A stretch of 64,000 bases of DNA from DATKYQ01 sp964640665 (GTDB lineage Bacteria; Myxococcota; B64-G9): the NCBI GenBank assembly GCA_964640665.1, contig CAZXHT010000020.1:12088-76087 (forward strand), given 5' to 3'. The translations under genes and the position numbers were made by a program. This document shows positions 46,307-55,001 of this stretch, piece by piece. The notes under the pieces are model-generated. The model did no database searches and had not been told where the DNA came from. It was given only the letters and a program-made list of their open reading frames with translations. Numbering within the stretch: the first letter of the stretch is position 1; each line of letters opens with the position of its first letter.

Positions 46307-46497
46307 CCCCCGCTCATCATGTGCAGCACGTCGACCACGTCACCGGCGCGCAATACGTGGGTCGGCCACTCTTCCTTTGGAATACGCCTACCGTTTACAA
46401 AAACCGTCTTGAGAGGAAAAGAGTACTTCTTTTCTTCCAGCACATCCGCGACGGTCAGGCCTTCGCGGAATGGATGCGGATCACCGTTTACCGTCAA
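46303..46497 (-). CDS. MoaD/ThiS-like sulfur carrier protein
   Basis: 64 aa ubiquitin-fold carrier: TVNGDPHPFREGLTVADVLEE, VFVNGRRIPKEEW, LRAGDVVDVLHMMSGG. The C-terminal Gly-Gly is the site for thiocarboxylate formation. MoaD-like proteins give sulfur to the pterin of molybdenum or tungsten cofactors. The gene is the last of the aldehyde oxidoreductase operon: its TTG start overlaps the stop of the fused iron-sulfur/AOR gene, so co-expression is certain. It may be a dedicated carrier for this enzyme's cofactor. Confidence 0.85.
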   Translation of the reverse strand: MTVNGDPHPFREGLTVADVLEEKKYSFPLKTVFVNGRRIPKEEWPTHVLRAGDVVDVLHMMSGG

Positions 46498-48533
46498 GAA
46501 GTGGTCTTTCTTTTCGAGGCTTTCTTCCGTACGTTCTTTTTCTTGGCCGGTTTCTTGCCCGCCTTCTTGACCAAGTCGACCAGCCCATCAACCTTGTCGA
46601 GGCCAAGTTCGCGGATCTTCTTCAGAGTCGGCACACCGTCCTTGGTCCAGCCGCGCCGCTTGTAGACGGCATCCAACAGTTTTTCGTAACAATCTTCGCG
46701 GTAGCGCCTGGTCGCGGCCATTTTCTCAGGCAAGCTCATGCCGGCCTGGTCGCGGCCGACTTCTTCTTTCAGTTGCTTGTCGTAGCGCTCCCGGCGTGAG
46801 AGGTACTCTTCTTCGGTGACCGGCCCGGCCGAACGATAGGGGATGGCGTCGTGGGCGCGGGTGCCGAAGCCCTGGCGCAGGTTGAACAGCCGCTGGAAGT
46901 TGTAGACCCTCTCGCTCATGGTGATCAGGTCGTCGGGCCCGACCTCGCGCCCGGTCATCCCGGAGAAGAAGTCGCAGTAGCCCTTGACGTGCAGCGGCAC
47001 CTTCTGCGGCTCGTCGCTGTCTGCATTGTCGGCCGGCTCGACATCGTTCCAGGGCAGCTTGCAAAGCCCGTTGAGGCCGAACCAGGTGCGCCACATCGGA
47101 AAGTAGAAAAGCGCCTCGGCCTTGTCTTCAAATGTCGGAAGCTGCTTGTTGACCATGTCCATGAAAATCAGCCAGGCCTCGTCGTGTTGGGCCCCCTTGA
47201 GCGCGATTCCGTAGCCGCCCTGTTGGGCCAGAGACTCCTTGGTGACATACTCGGAGTACTCGAGCCCCTTGCTCTCCATGCCGATGTCCATGAGAAAATC
47301 CGGATCGGCCCCGTACTCGGTTGCGAACTTCTTCTTCATGCGCCGGATGCCCTGGCCGACGACCAGCCCAAAACCCTTGCCGCGAGCCATCTGGTGCAGA
47401 ACTTTCAGAGACGCCTCGGCCGCCCCGAAGGGCAACTCGAGTCCGCCGCAGCGCTTCTTGGTCAGGACGCCGGCCTCGAAGCACTCCATAACGAAGGCCA
47501 TGCAGGTGCCGAAAGAGATAGTGTCGATGCCGTAGTGGTCGCAGTAGAAGTTGATCTCCAGGATCCAATGGGGGTCGAAGATGCCCATGTTGCTGCCGCA
47601 GCCGCCGGCCGTCTCGTACTCCGGGCCGTCCACGGCCACGAACAGGCCGCGCTTGGGACCCGTCCGTAGTTCGAAACCCTCGGCCACCTTGCAGCAGTTC
47701 ATGTCGCAGCCCAAGTAGCAGCCGTCGAAGTTGCCCTGGCCGAAATAGCGCTGCTTGAGCACCCGGTCGTCTATCTTGACCGATTCGGGGTGCGAGCCGA
47801 ACTTGTAGTTGTTGACCGGCAGCAGGTCGTAGTCGTTCATCACCTTGACCAAAGTGGCCGTACCCACCTCGCGCATTCGGTTCTGGTGCTTGTCGAGCGT
47901 CAGCATCTCGCGGGTGATGACCATCCCGGCCCGCCGGATGCGCTGCCCGTCGGCCGGATGGTTGGGATCGTCCTCCATGACGATGGCGCCGGTCGGGCAG
48001 ACCGCGGCACAGGCCCCGCAGCCTACGCAGTCGGGGGCGATCTCGTCGAAGGCCATGGTCACGCGGCGTGACGGCCCGCGGCCCTCGAAGGTGAGCACCT
48101 TGTGCCAGACGCCCTCCTGGCACATCTGCACGCAGCGGCCGCACAGGATACAGGCGTTGGGATTCGGGTCGAGAAGCGGATGGGATAAACGCGAACTTTT
48201 AACGCCGGCCGCGCGGGCCAGATCGCGCACGATTTTCACATTGGGCCAACGGGCCAGCATCATCTCCAGAATGACCCGTCTGGTAGCCATGGTTCTTTCG
48301 CTGGAACTGAAGACTTCCAACGGATTGCGAATTGGATAGTTACAGGACGTGACCACCTTGCGATGCCCGCGTTCTTCTATCTCGACGCTGCAGACCCGGC
48401 AGGCCCCGTACGGCTCGAGCATATCGTTGTTACACAAGGTGGGGATACCGACGCCGAGCTTGCGGGCAGCGGCCAGGATGGTTGTGCCGGGTTCTACTTC
48501 GGTCATCTTGCCGTCTATGGTGACTTGAATCAT
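46494..48533 (-). CDS. HoxU-like iron-sulfur protein fused to AOR C-terminal domains
   Basis: 679 aa. Residues 1-80: [2Fe-2S] ferredoxin domain (C34, C45, C48, C64). Residues 120-185: two [4Fe-4S] motifs (C128/131/134/138 and C169/172/175/179), as in HoxU or the NuoG N-terminus. From about 205: aldehyde:ferredoxin oxidoreductase domains 2-3, with CYLGCDMNCC (C272, C276, C280) and CKLPWND (C491) as its own [4Fe-4S] ligands, then RVYNFQRLFNLRQGFGTRAHDAIP-like end blocks and a Lys-rich tail. The AOR N-terminal domain is missing here but is encoded at 50942. ATG 48533 chosen from GAGG; 10 bases after nuoF. Confidence 0.9.
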   Translation of the reverse strand: MIQVTIDGKMTEVEPGTTILAAARKLGVGIPTLCNNDMLEPYGACRVCSVEIEERGHRKVVTSCNYPIRNPLEVFSSSERTMATRRVILEMMLARWPNVKIVRDLARAAGVKSSRLSHPLLDPNPNACILCGRCVQMCQEGVWHKVLTFEGRGPSRRVTMAFDEIAPDCVGCGACAAVCPTGAIVMEDDPNHPADGQRIRRAGMVITREMLTLDKHQNRMREVGTATLVKVMNDYDLLPVNNYKFGSHPESVKIDDRVLKQRYFGQGNFDGCYLGCDMNCCKVAEGFELRTGPKRGLFVAVDGPEYETAGGCGSNMGIFDPHWILEINFYCDHYGIDTISFGTCMAFVMECFEAGVLTKKRCGGLELPFGAAEASLKVLHQMARGKGFGLVVGQGIRRMKKKFATEYGADPDFLMDIGMESKGLEYSEYVTKESLAQQGGYGIALKGAQHDEAWLIFMDMVNKQLPTFEDKAEALFYFPMWRTWFGLNGLCKLPWNDVEPADNADSDEPQKVPLHVKGYCDFFSGMTGREVGPDDLITMSERVYNFQRLFNLRQGFGTRAHDAIPYRSAGPVTEEEYLSRRERYDKQLKEEVGRDQAGMSLPEKMAATRRYREDCYEKLLDAVYKRRGWTKDGVPTLKKIRELGLDKVDGLVDLVKKAGKKPAKKKNVRKKASKRKTTS

Positions 48534-48543
48534 GAGATTGTCC

Positions 48544-50430
48544 TCACTGCACACGAATCGCGTCGAAGTTGCAGGCATCCATGCAGGTGCCGCACTGGAT
48601 ACACTTTTCCTGGTCGATCAGGTGGGGTTCTTTCTTCTTGCCGCTGATAGCAGCGGTGGGGCAGGGTTTGATGCAGGCCAGGCAACCGGTGCACTTGTCG
48701 GGATCGACCGTGTACTTGATAAGCGCCGTGCAGATACCGGCCGGGCAGCGGTGGTCGTTTATATGAGCCTCGTATTCGGAACGGAAGTAACGCAGCGTCG
48801 AAAGCACCGGGTTGGCGGCGGTTTGCCCGAGGCCGCACAATGAGCCGTCTTTCATGGCCGTGCCTATCTCGAAAAGCAAGTCGATGTCCTCGGGACGACC
48901 TTTGCCCTCGGTAATGCGCGTCAGGATCTCGTGCATGCAAGAAAGACCCTCGCGGCAAGGGGTGCACTTTCCGCAGGACTCGTCCATTAAGAATCCGATG
49001 AAATAGCGCGCCACGTCGACCATGCAGGTGTGGTCGTCCATGACGATCAAGCCGCCAGAACCCATCATCGATCCGGCTTGCTGGAGAGTGTCGAAATCGA
49101 TTTGCAGGTCGAGTTTGGACTCGGGCAGGCAGCCTCCCGAGGGCCCGCCGGTTTGTACAGCCTTGAACTTGCGGCCTGCGGGGATGCCGCCGCCGATCTC
49201 GAAGACGATCTCGCGCAGGCTGATGCCCATCGGCACTTCGACCAGGCCGGTGTTGTTGACGTTGCCCACCAGCGAGAAGACCTTGGTGCCCGAGCTACCC
49301 TTCCAGGGCGAGTCGGAAACGTCCCCCGTGCCGATGGCGGCGAACCACTCGGACCCATTCTGAATGATTTGCGGGATGGTGGCCCAGGTTTCGACGTTGT
49401 TGAGAACGGTCGGCATGTCGCGATAGCCGTACTCGACGGTGTGCACATACTTGGCCCGCGGCTCGCCGGGGCGCCCCTCCATCGAGGCCATCAAGGCGGT
49501 CGACTCGCCGCAGACGAAGGCACCCGCGCCCTGGTGTATGCTGATGTCGAAGTTCATACCGGTGCCCATGACGTCGCCGCCGAGCAGTCCCCATTCGCGC
49601 GCCTGGGCGATGGCCTTGTTCAGGCGATCGAGGGCCAACGGGTATTCGCGGCGGATGTAGACGAAACCCTCGCTGGCGCCGAGCGCCAGGGCTCCGATCA
49701 GCATGCCCTCGATCAGCGCGTGTGGATCGGCCTCGACGATGGAACGATCCATGTAGGCTCCCGGGTCGCCCTCGTCCCCGTTGCAAACAACATAGGGTTG
49801 TACTCCCCGTTCGCGGCTTGCCGCCAGGCAGCTTTGCCACTTGAAACCGGTGGGATATCCGCCCCCGCCGCGGCCGCGCAGGCCGGAGCGGGTGATTGTC
49901 TCGATGATATCCTTACCGTCCGTCTCCGAGGCCAGGAGTTTTCTCAAGGCCTGGTAGGCCCCGCGGCGAATAGCGTCACCGATTTCCTCGGGATCTACCA
50001 GTCCGCGGTTGCGCAACACGACGGCCTGCTGCTTGGCGAAGAATTGGATGTCTTTTTCGAGCGGAATGGGACGCTCGCCCTTTGCGGTTCGGTACAACAG
50101 GCGTTCGACCGGTTGGCGCTTGATCAGCTGTTGCTCGACCAGTTCGGGCACGTCCGTGATCTTGAGCCTCTCGTAGAACACGCCCTCGGGCTGCATCACG
50201 CAGATCGGGCCGTGGGCGCAAAAACCGTTGCAGCCGGTGGCAACAACCTTGACCTCGGCGGACAGGTTTTTCTTTTTGATTTCCCGCACCAGAGCGTCAC
50301 GGATGCCGAGAGAGTCTGAAGACACGCAGCCGGTGCCGGCGCACACCATCAGCACCGAGCGGAACTCGTCGAACTGCTTGCTTGCCCGAGCCGCCAGGCT
50401 GTCCAGATTGCCGAGAGTCACTCTAGGCAT
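48544..50430 (-). CDS. nuoF: NuoF-like NADH-binding flavoprotein
   Basis: 628 aa. The N-terminal thioredoxin-like [2Fe-2S] domain has C30, C35, C67 and C71. The FMN/NAD site is GLRGRGGGGYPTGFKW (about 183-198), with VVCNGDEGDPGAYMDR and CGESTALMASMEG. A SLBB domain and the [4Fe-4S] motif ESCGKCTPCREG...SLCGLGQTAANP follow. The C-terminus has two more [4Fe-4S] motifs (CTGCLACIKPCP, CIQCGTCMDACN). This layout is that of HydB/HndC and bifurcating diaphorases, not of plain complex I. ATG 50430 overlaps nuoE by 8 bases. It exchanges electrons between NAD(H) and the AOR partner. Confidence 0.93.
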   Translation of the reverse strand: MPRVTLGNLDSLAARASKQFDEFRSVLMVCAGTGCVSSDSLGIRDALVREIKKKNLSAEVKVVATGCNGFCAHGPICVMQPEGVFYERLKITDVPELVEQQLIKRQPVERLLYRTAKGERPIPLEKDIQFFAKQQAVVLRNRGLVDPEEIGDAIRRGAYQALRKLLASETDGKDIIETITRSGLRGRGGGGYPTGFKWQSCLAASRERGVQPYVVCNGDEGDPGAYMDRSIVEADPHALIEGMLIGALALGASEGFVYIRREYPLALDRLNKAIAQAREWGLLGGDVMGTGMNFDISIHQGAGAFVCGESTALMASMEGRPGEPRAKYVHTVEYGYRDMPTVLNNVETWATIPQIIQNGSEWFAAIGTGDVSDSPWKGSSGTKVFSLVGNVNNTGLVEVPMGISLREIVFEIGGGIPAGRKFKAVQTGGPSGGCLPESKLDLQIDFDTLQQAGSMMGSGGLIVMDDHTCMVDVARYFIGFLMDESCGKCTPCREGLSCMHEILTRITEGKGRPEDIDLLFEIGTAMKDGSLCGLGQTAANPVLSTLRYFRSEYEAHINDHRCPAGICTALIKYTVDPDKCTGCLACIKPCPTAAISGKKKEPHLIDQEKCIQCGTCMDACNFDAIRVQ

Positions 50431-50926
50431 CGCCGGCCTCCTTGGCGGGGCTCGCTTTTGTATAGCGCCTAAGCAGACGGGCCACCTTCGAAGAGTCGAT
50501 TTCGCCCATGACTTTTTCACCCATCTTGACCACCGGCGCAAGCGAACAGCATCCCAGGCAGCGCACGCCCTCGAGGCTGAAGCGCAAATCGGGCGTGGTG
50601 CGCCCAGGTTCGATGTCCAGCTCGCGCGAGAAGGCGTCCAGCACACGCTGCGAGCCGCGCACGTGGCAGGCGGTGCCGGTGCAGACCTGGACAGGGATCT
50701 CACCGCGCGGCTCGAGCGAGAAGGCCTTGTAGAAAGTGGCGATGTGGTACAGGCGGGCCGGGGTTACCCGTATCGCCGCCGAGATTCGCCGCAGTGCCGC
50801 GCGGGGCAAGTGGCGAAACTCCTGTTGAACATCTTGCAGCATTTCGATGACAAACTCGGGGCTTCTCTTCCAGCGGCCGATGATCTCGTCGACCTTATCT
50901 GAGGAAACTGCAATATTAGCCGGCAT
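50423..50926 (-). CDS. nuoE: NuoE-like [2Fe-2S] subunit
   Basis: 167 aa thioredoxin-like [2Fe-2S] protein: LPRAALRRISAAIRVTPARLYHIATFYKAF, then ligands CTGTACHVRG and CLGCCSLAP. It pairs with NuoF in complex I, HoxEF and bifurcating hydrogenases. ATG 50926 is fixed by TTTTTGGAGG just upstream (12 bases inside a longer frame). It sits between the AOR N-terminal gene (15 bases) and nuoF (8-base overlap), making it part of the same operon. Confidence 0.94.
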   Translation of the reverse strand: MPANIAVSSDKVDEIIGRWKRSPEFVIEMLQDVQQEFRHLPRAALRRISAAIRVTPARLYHIATFYKAFSLEPRGEIPVQVCTGTACHVRGSQRVLDAFSRELDIEPGRTTPDLRFSLEGVRCLGCCSLAPVVKMGEKVMGEIDSSKVARLLRRYTKASPAKEAGDA

Positions 50927-50941
50927 CGGTTCCTCCAAAAA

Positions 50942-51718
50942 TCAGGGCGCGGCCGCGCGCATGACCCAACTCGGCCGGTTGACGAACGACTTGGCCACCA
51001 GGGCCTTGAGGTGTTTGTCGCGAAAGACGGTTCCCAGACCTCCGCGGCCGGCCTGTTTCATACGGGCCATGTCGCGCTTGTAGTCCCAGAAAGAGAAGTT
51101 GAGACAGCCGATCAGCGTGTGTTCGGCTCCTTGCCCGGCTGAGACCACGCCGATGCCTTGCAGTTCTTCTGTGCCGTCCGCGTACATGCGGTGGAGCTGT
51201 TCGGCCAGGTCGGCGCTGTTTACGGCCTCGGTCGGGCAGGTCTCGACGGTAACGCGGCTATTCGGGCCATCGATGACCACCAGGACATCCTCTTTTGCCT
51301 TGCCCTGGATCTCGATCGCGTCGAATCCCGCGAATTTCAGAAGAGGTCCGAAGTGGCCGCCGACATTCGAGTCCATCACCGAACCGGTGGTGGGCGAGAT
51401 GCCGGTGACCAGGCTCTTGCCCGAGCCCGAAAAAGACGGCGTGCCTCCCAGCGGCCCTGCCGAGATGCAGATCTCGTTGCGCGGGCTGTCCCAGGCAATT
51501 GGTTTCTTGGGCAGCGAGTGCCACATCAGGTAAAGATCGAAGCCCTTGCCGCCGGTGAAGATCTTCTTCATGTAGGCGCTGACCGGCTTGACGGCGATCT
51601 TCATCCTGGAGAGGTTGACGTACAGGGTACGGTTATTGTAGCCCCGCTCGACCCGCCCCGGCTGGTAGTCGAGCCGGGCCAGAACCTCGTGGGCCGCCTT
51701 CATTTTGTCGAGTCTCAT
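50942..51718 (-). CDS. aldehyde oxidoreductase N-terminal domain, separate gene
   Basis: 258 aa, comprising only domain 1 of the AOR family: RTLYVNLSRMKI, TGGKGFDLYLMW, ISAGPLGGTPSFSGSGKSLVTGISPTTGSVMDSNVGGHFGPLLKFAGFDAIEIQGKA-type blocks and the end RGGLGTVFRDKHLKALVAK. This domain holds most of the bis-pterin contacts in AOR. In typical family members it is fused to domains 2-3; here those lie in the gene at 46494-48533, with nuoE and nuoF between. The two products must associate to make an active site. AGGAGG precedes ATG 51718. Confidence 0.92.
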   Translation of the reverse strand: MRLDKMKAAHEVLARLDYQPGRVERGYNNRTLYVNLSRMKIAVKPVSAYMKKIFTGGKGFDLYLMWHSLPKKPIAWDSPRNEICISAGPLGGTPSFSGSGKSLVTGISPTTGSVMDSNVGGHFGPLLKFAGFDAIEIQGKAKEDVLVVIDGPNSRVTVETCPTEAVNSADLAEQLHRMYADGTEELQGIGVVSAGQGAEHTLIGCLNFSFWDYKRDMARMKQAGRGGLGTVFRDKHLKALVAKSFVNRPSWVMRAAAP

Positions 51719-51737
51719 CGTTCCTCCTTGGCACCTA

Positions 51738-51765
51738 AATATATCCGCTGGTCCGTCAAGATCAA
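51738..51765 (-). promoter_or_regulatory. candidate promoter of the AOR operon
   Basis: Minus strand TTGATC (51760-51765), 16-base spacer, TATATT (51738-51743), 20 bases before the AOR N-terminal ATG. Stretch 51766-51894 up to the symporter stop holds nothing else seen. Confidence 0.5.
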
Positions 51766-51894
51766 GAGAGAAGAAAGGGGAGAGGAAAGGGACGGAAAGT
51801 TGTTTTTCGAAGAATTTGCAATTCAGGATAGATGGATATCCAGCGACTCCCCGAATTCACAATATCACACACGAGGGTTCCCTTGCGAACAAGT

Positions 51895-53340
51895 TCATCG
51901 AGATTTCGCCGGACCTCCGGTCCTGCCTTTTGAATCCAGCAAGCTGAACAGAATGATGGCTACGCCCGCCAGGACGAAAGACACCACGCGAACAGAAATG
52001 GCATTCTCCAGGACTTCAATGTTGGACCAGATGATCGTGCTGCTCGCACCGGTGATCATGCCCGCCAGAACGCCCCGTCCGGTGCATTTCTTCCAGTGCA
52101 AGGTCAACAGGATGGCTGGTCCAAAGGAGGATCCCAGACCGCTCCATGCGTAACTGACCATGGTGAAGATCAATTTGTTACTGTAGAGGGCCAGGAGAAA
52201 TCCAGCGGCCCCCAATCCCAGGGTAACAAGGCGGCTCATCAGCACCAGGCGTTTTTGGGTCAGCTTGATGCCCAGGCCGCGATGGAAGATGTCTTCGGCG
52301 ATGACCGAGGTACCGACCAGCAATTGAGAATCCGCGGTGGACATCATGGCGGCGACTGCTCCTGAAATGAAAATGCCGGCAAGCCATCCGGGAAGAAGTT
52401 GGGTGGCCATGTAGGGCATGAGTTGTTCGCTGTCGCTGAAACTGCCGGACTTGTAGAGACTCATGCCCACCAGTCCAATCAACAAGGCGCCCAGGAAGGC
52501 TGGAACCGCCCAAGCCAGGGCGATAATCAGACCTTTTCCTATTTGGTGAGGTTTCTGGATGGACATGTAGCGAGTCACTATGTGAGGTTGCCCGGAATAA
52601 CCAAGGCCCCAGCTCAGTCCACCAATGACTGCCGCCGCCGCGGCCCAGCCTGATTTGCCGCCGGTCCAGGAACCCAAGGCTTCACTTGCTCTCAGTCCCG
52701 CCTCCAAGGACAGACCCCGATCGGATAATTCAACGAGCGCGACGATGGGCAAGATGATCAAGGTGCCGAACATGATCAAGGCCTGGATGACGTCGGTCCA
52801 GGCTACTGCGAAGAAGCCTCCCATCATGGTGTATAGAATGATGACAACTGCGCCAATGGCGATGCCGGTGCCATTGGAAATACCGAAGGTGACATTGAGC
52901 ACCTTGCCGGAGCCGTTGAACTGGGCGGAGATATAAAAGGAGTAGAAAAATACGATGATCAAGGCCGCCGTAAATCGAATCAGCTGTCCAGTGTCGCCAA
53001 AACGCTTAGTGAAGTACTCGGGCAGGGTCAAGGCCTGGTATCTTTCCGTCTCTCGGCGTAAGCCATTGGCCACCGCCCACCATGAGAAGCCTATCCCGGC
53101 GATGATGCCCATGACCGTCCAGCTTTCCACCAGGCCCATCGTCATGGCGGCGGCGGGTAGCCCCAACAACAACCAGGCTGATTCACCGCTGGCCCGTTCC
53201 GAGAGGGTAGCTACCCAAACGTTCAGGCGCCTGCCTGCCAGGAGAAAATCAGCTTGGGTCTTGTTCATTCGAAAGGTGAGCGATGCGGCGAACAAGATGA
53301 TGACCAGGTATACGATGAAACCGATAAGAATCGAGCTCAT
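51895..53340 (-). CDS. sodium:solute symporter (SSS family)
   Basis: 481 aa with about 13 membrane helices. LSERASGESAWLLLGLPAAAM resembles the PutP sodium-binding region, with DVIQALIMFGTLIILP and GLSWGLGYSGQPHIVTRYM further on, the latter typical of proline/pantothenate-type SSS carriers. Imports an organic solute with Na+. GC content is lower than in neighbouring genes, hinting at recent gain. It lies upstream of the AOR operon on the same strand but with 176 bases and a separate promoter between, so a link to aldehyde or acid uptake is only possible. Confidence 0.9.
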   Translation of the reverse strand: MSSILIGFIVYLVIILFAASLTFRMNKTQADFLLAGRRLNVWVATLSERASGESAWLLLGLPAAAMTMGLVESWTVMGIIAGIGFSWWAVANGLRRETERYQALTLPEYFTKRFGDTGQLIRFTAALIIVFFYSFYISAQFNGSGKVLNVTFGISNGTGIAIGAVVIILYTMMGGFFAVAWTDVIQALIMFGTLIILPIVALVELSDRGLSLEAGLRASEALGSWTGGKSGWAAAAAVIGGLSWGLGYSGQPHIVTRYMSIQKPHQIGKGLIIALAWAVPAFLGALLIGLVGMSLYKSGSFSDSEQLMPYMATQLLPGWLAGIFISGAVAAMMSTADSQLLVGTSVIAEDIFHRGLGIKLTQKRLVLMSRLVTLGLGAAGFLLALYSNKLIFTMVSYAWSGLGSSFGPAILLTLHWKKCTGRGVLAGMITGASSTIIWSNIEVLENAISVRVVSFVLAGVAIILFSLLDSKGRTGGPAKSR

Positions 53341-53430
53341 GGGATCTCAGGCTTCCAGGAATTGATGACGAAAATTCAAAGACAGAGGATTCAACACCAA
53401 ATTTCCCCGGTGAAGCCTGTAATATGCTTT

Positions 53431-53874
53431 CTACTTTGCCTTCTTGAGTTCTTGGGCCTTCTTGAACGCGGTCATCGTCAGCTTGGCCCCTCGACTTGGA
53501 TCCATTTTTGTCACCTTGTCCAGGTAGTCGTTGAGGCTCGACTTGGTCACCCCGTATTTCTTGTACACCTCGTCAACAGCCTTCGACATCCCTTCGGGCC
53601 CCATCTTCTTCTGCTCTTCTTGTGTCGAGAAAATCCCTGCGGCCACCATCTCGTGGACCTTGACCTCGATCCATAGATCATCCGTCAGTTCGACTGTCTT
53701 GGCAGCCACGGGTGTTTTTTCCCCGGGCTTGGCTTCATTCGCCTTTGCCTCCTTTTTCTCGGTTTTTACCTCTGGCGCTTGTTGAGCCTCTTCGGTTTTT
53801 TTCTCGCAACCAACCAGGATCAAACATGTTGCAGCAAGAATAACCATACCCAGGGTACAAAGCGTGCTTTTCAT
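53431..53874 (-). CDS. small lipoprotein
   Basis: 147 aa. Signal peptide with lipobox LILVGCEKK, then a Lys/Glu/Ala-rich linker (EVKTEKKEAKANEAKPGEK) and a helical domain (residues about 70-147) ending QELKKAK. The start at ATG 53874 is preceded by AGGAGGAG. No known family. It is divergent from the secreted protein at 53982 with a gap of about 107 bases. Confidence 0.75.
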   Translation of the reverse strand: MKSTLCTLGMVILAATCLILVGCEKKTEEAQQAPEVKTEKKEAKANEAKPGEKTPVAAKTVELTDDLWIEVKVHEMVAAGIFSTQEEQKKMGPEGMSKAVDEVYKKYGVTKSSLNDYLDKVTKMDPSRGAKLTMTAFKKAQELKKAK

Positions 53875-53981
53875 CAACTCCTCCTTTAGCGTGTTTGCAT
53901 TTCGAGATTTCTAGGGGCATGATGGTACCAAGGTTCATAAGTGAGATCAAAGATTGTTTACTCAAACGAAGGGGAGATGTC

Positions 53982-54962
53982 ATGAGATCATTTCTGGCAG
54001 CAATCGTTGTGCTTTCTGTGGCGTTTACCGGTTGGCCCGCGGGGCAGGCCCGAGCGGGCGATTCGAATCCGATCTACGACAGGCAGATCCCTCCGAAGAA
54101 ACGGGTGATCTCCGGAGAGAGGAACACCGGCAGGAACTGCATGGATTGGCTGGTTCGCGACACCTGTCCGAGGATCATGAAGAACAGGGCGAAGCCCGAA
54201 AAGGTGAGTGAATCGGACTATCAGGTCTTGATTTCGAAACTGTTCGAATCCCGACACCTCTATCCCGGTGTGCTGGATGAGCTGAAAACCAAGAAGTACT
54301 TCAAGGGTCTTCTCGAGCGGGTGAAAGCGACGAGTGCCGAGGAGTACCTGAAGCAGTGCACGCAGGTCGCCCATGAGTATGCAACAGGCAAGAACGCCAA
54401 GGACAAGCCGCTCTCCGACGTGTGCCTGGGAGAAAGATACCCGGTCTGGATCAACCTGGACCTGATCGAGAAATACTACGGTGATTGGAAGAAGTGGAAG
54501 GAAACCGGCAAGGGAAGAAAGCCGCTTGTTTTCAGATCCAGGCAATGCCTGGAGTGGGCGCGCCGCGCCATGAACATCAACACCCTGAATGCCCACGACG
54601 AGGTCCTCGACTTGAAGGCCTGGGCGGGAACCCCCGACGAGACTACATTCCGCAAGCAGTTGGAACCGTCTGCAGCCGGAAAGCGATGTGACACGAACGA
54701 CGAATTCAAGGATGCCTTCAAGGAGATCGACCCCCGGAACAAGGAATCTGTTTTTTCAAAGCGGGAGAAACAGGTCGTTGAGATGGAGAAGGATGCCGGG
54801 GTCGCATACAGCGGCGTGCGGGTCTGGTACACCGGCAGGAAGAATAAGCTGAAGGACAAGCGGAACAAGATCCTGTATCGCCTGACCAGGAATGCCGTGC
54901 TACGCGGCGCCAAGGAGCTGAAGGCGGGAACGTTGCTTGAGAACGCATCGGACAAGTTCTAG
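53982..54962 (+). CDS. secreted Lys-rich protein of unknown function
   Basis: 326 aa from ATG 53982 (preceded by AGGGGAGA), beginning with a signal peptide (SFLAAIVVLSVAFTGWPAGQARAG). The mature protein is basic and helical with several cysteines (NCMDWLVRDTCPR, KQCTQV, SDVCLGERYP, RQCLEWARRAMN, KRCDTNDE), which may form disulfides. No catalytic motif recognised. It is followed by a lipoprotein gene 39 bases later on the same strand. Confidence 0.75.
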   Translation: MRSFLAAIVVLSVAFTGWPAGQARAGDSNPIYDRQIPPKKRVISGERNTGRNCMDWLVRDTCPRIMKNRAKPEKVSESDYQVLISKLFESRHLYPGVLDELKTKKYFKGLLERVKATSAEEYLKQCTQVAHEYATGKNAKDKPLSDVCLGERYPVWINLDLIEKYYGDWKKWKETGKGRKPLVFRSRQCLEWARRAMNINTLNAHDEVLDLKAWAGTPDETTFRKQLEPSAAGKRCDTNDEFKDAFKEIDPRNKESVFSKREKQVVEMEKDAGVAYSGVRVWYTGRKNKLKDKRNKILYRLTRNAVLRGAKELKAGTLLENASDKF

Positions 54963-55001
54963 CGCCCTTGATTTGGGCATTCACGACAAGGAGGATAGGA
55001 G

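Noticed and set aside
46494..48533. Calling the fused protein NuoG
   Set aside because: The part after the two ferredoxin-type motifs is AOR, not the NuoG molybdopterin-like domain; the N-terminus is closer to HoxU.
46494..51718. Split AOR explained as a simple frameshift
   Set aside because: Two complete genes (nuoE, nuoF) lie between the halves and the C-terminal half has its own start and N-terminal Fe-S domain, so a frameshift cannot explain it.
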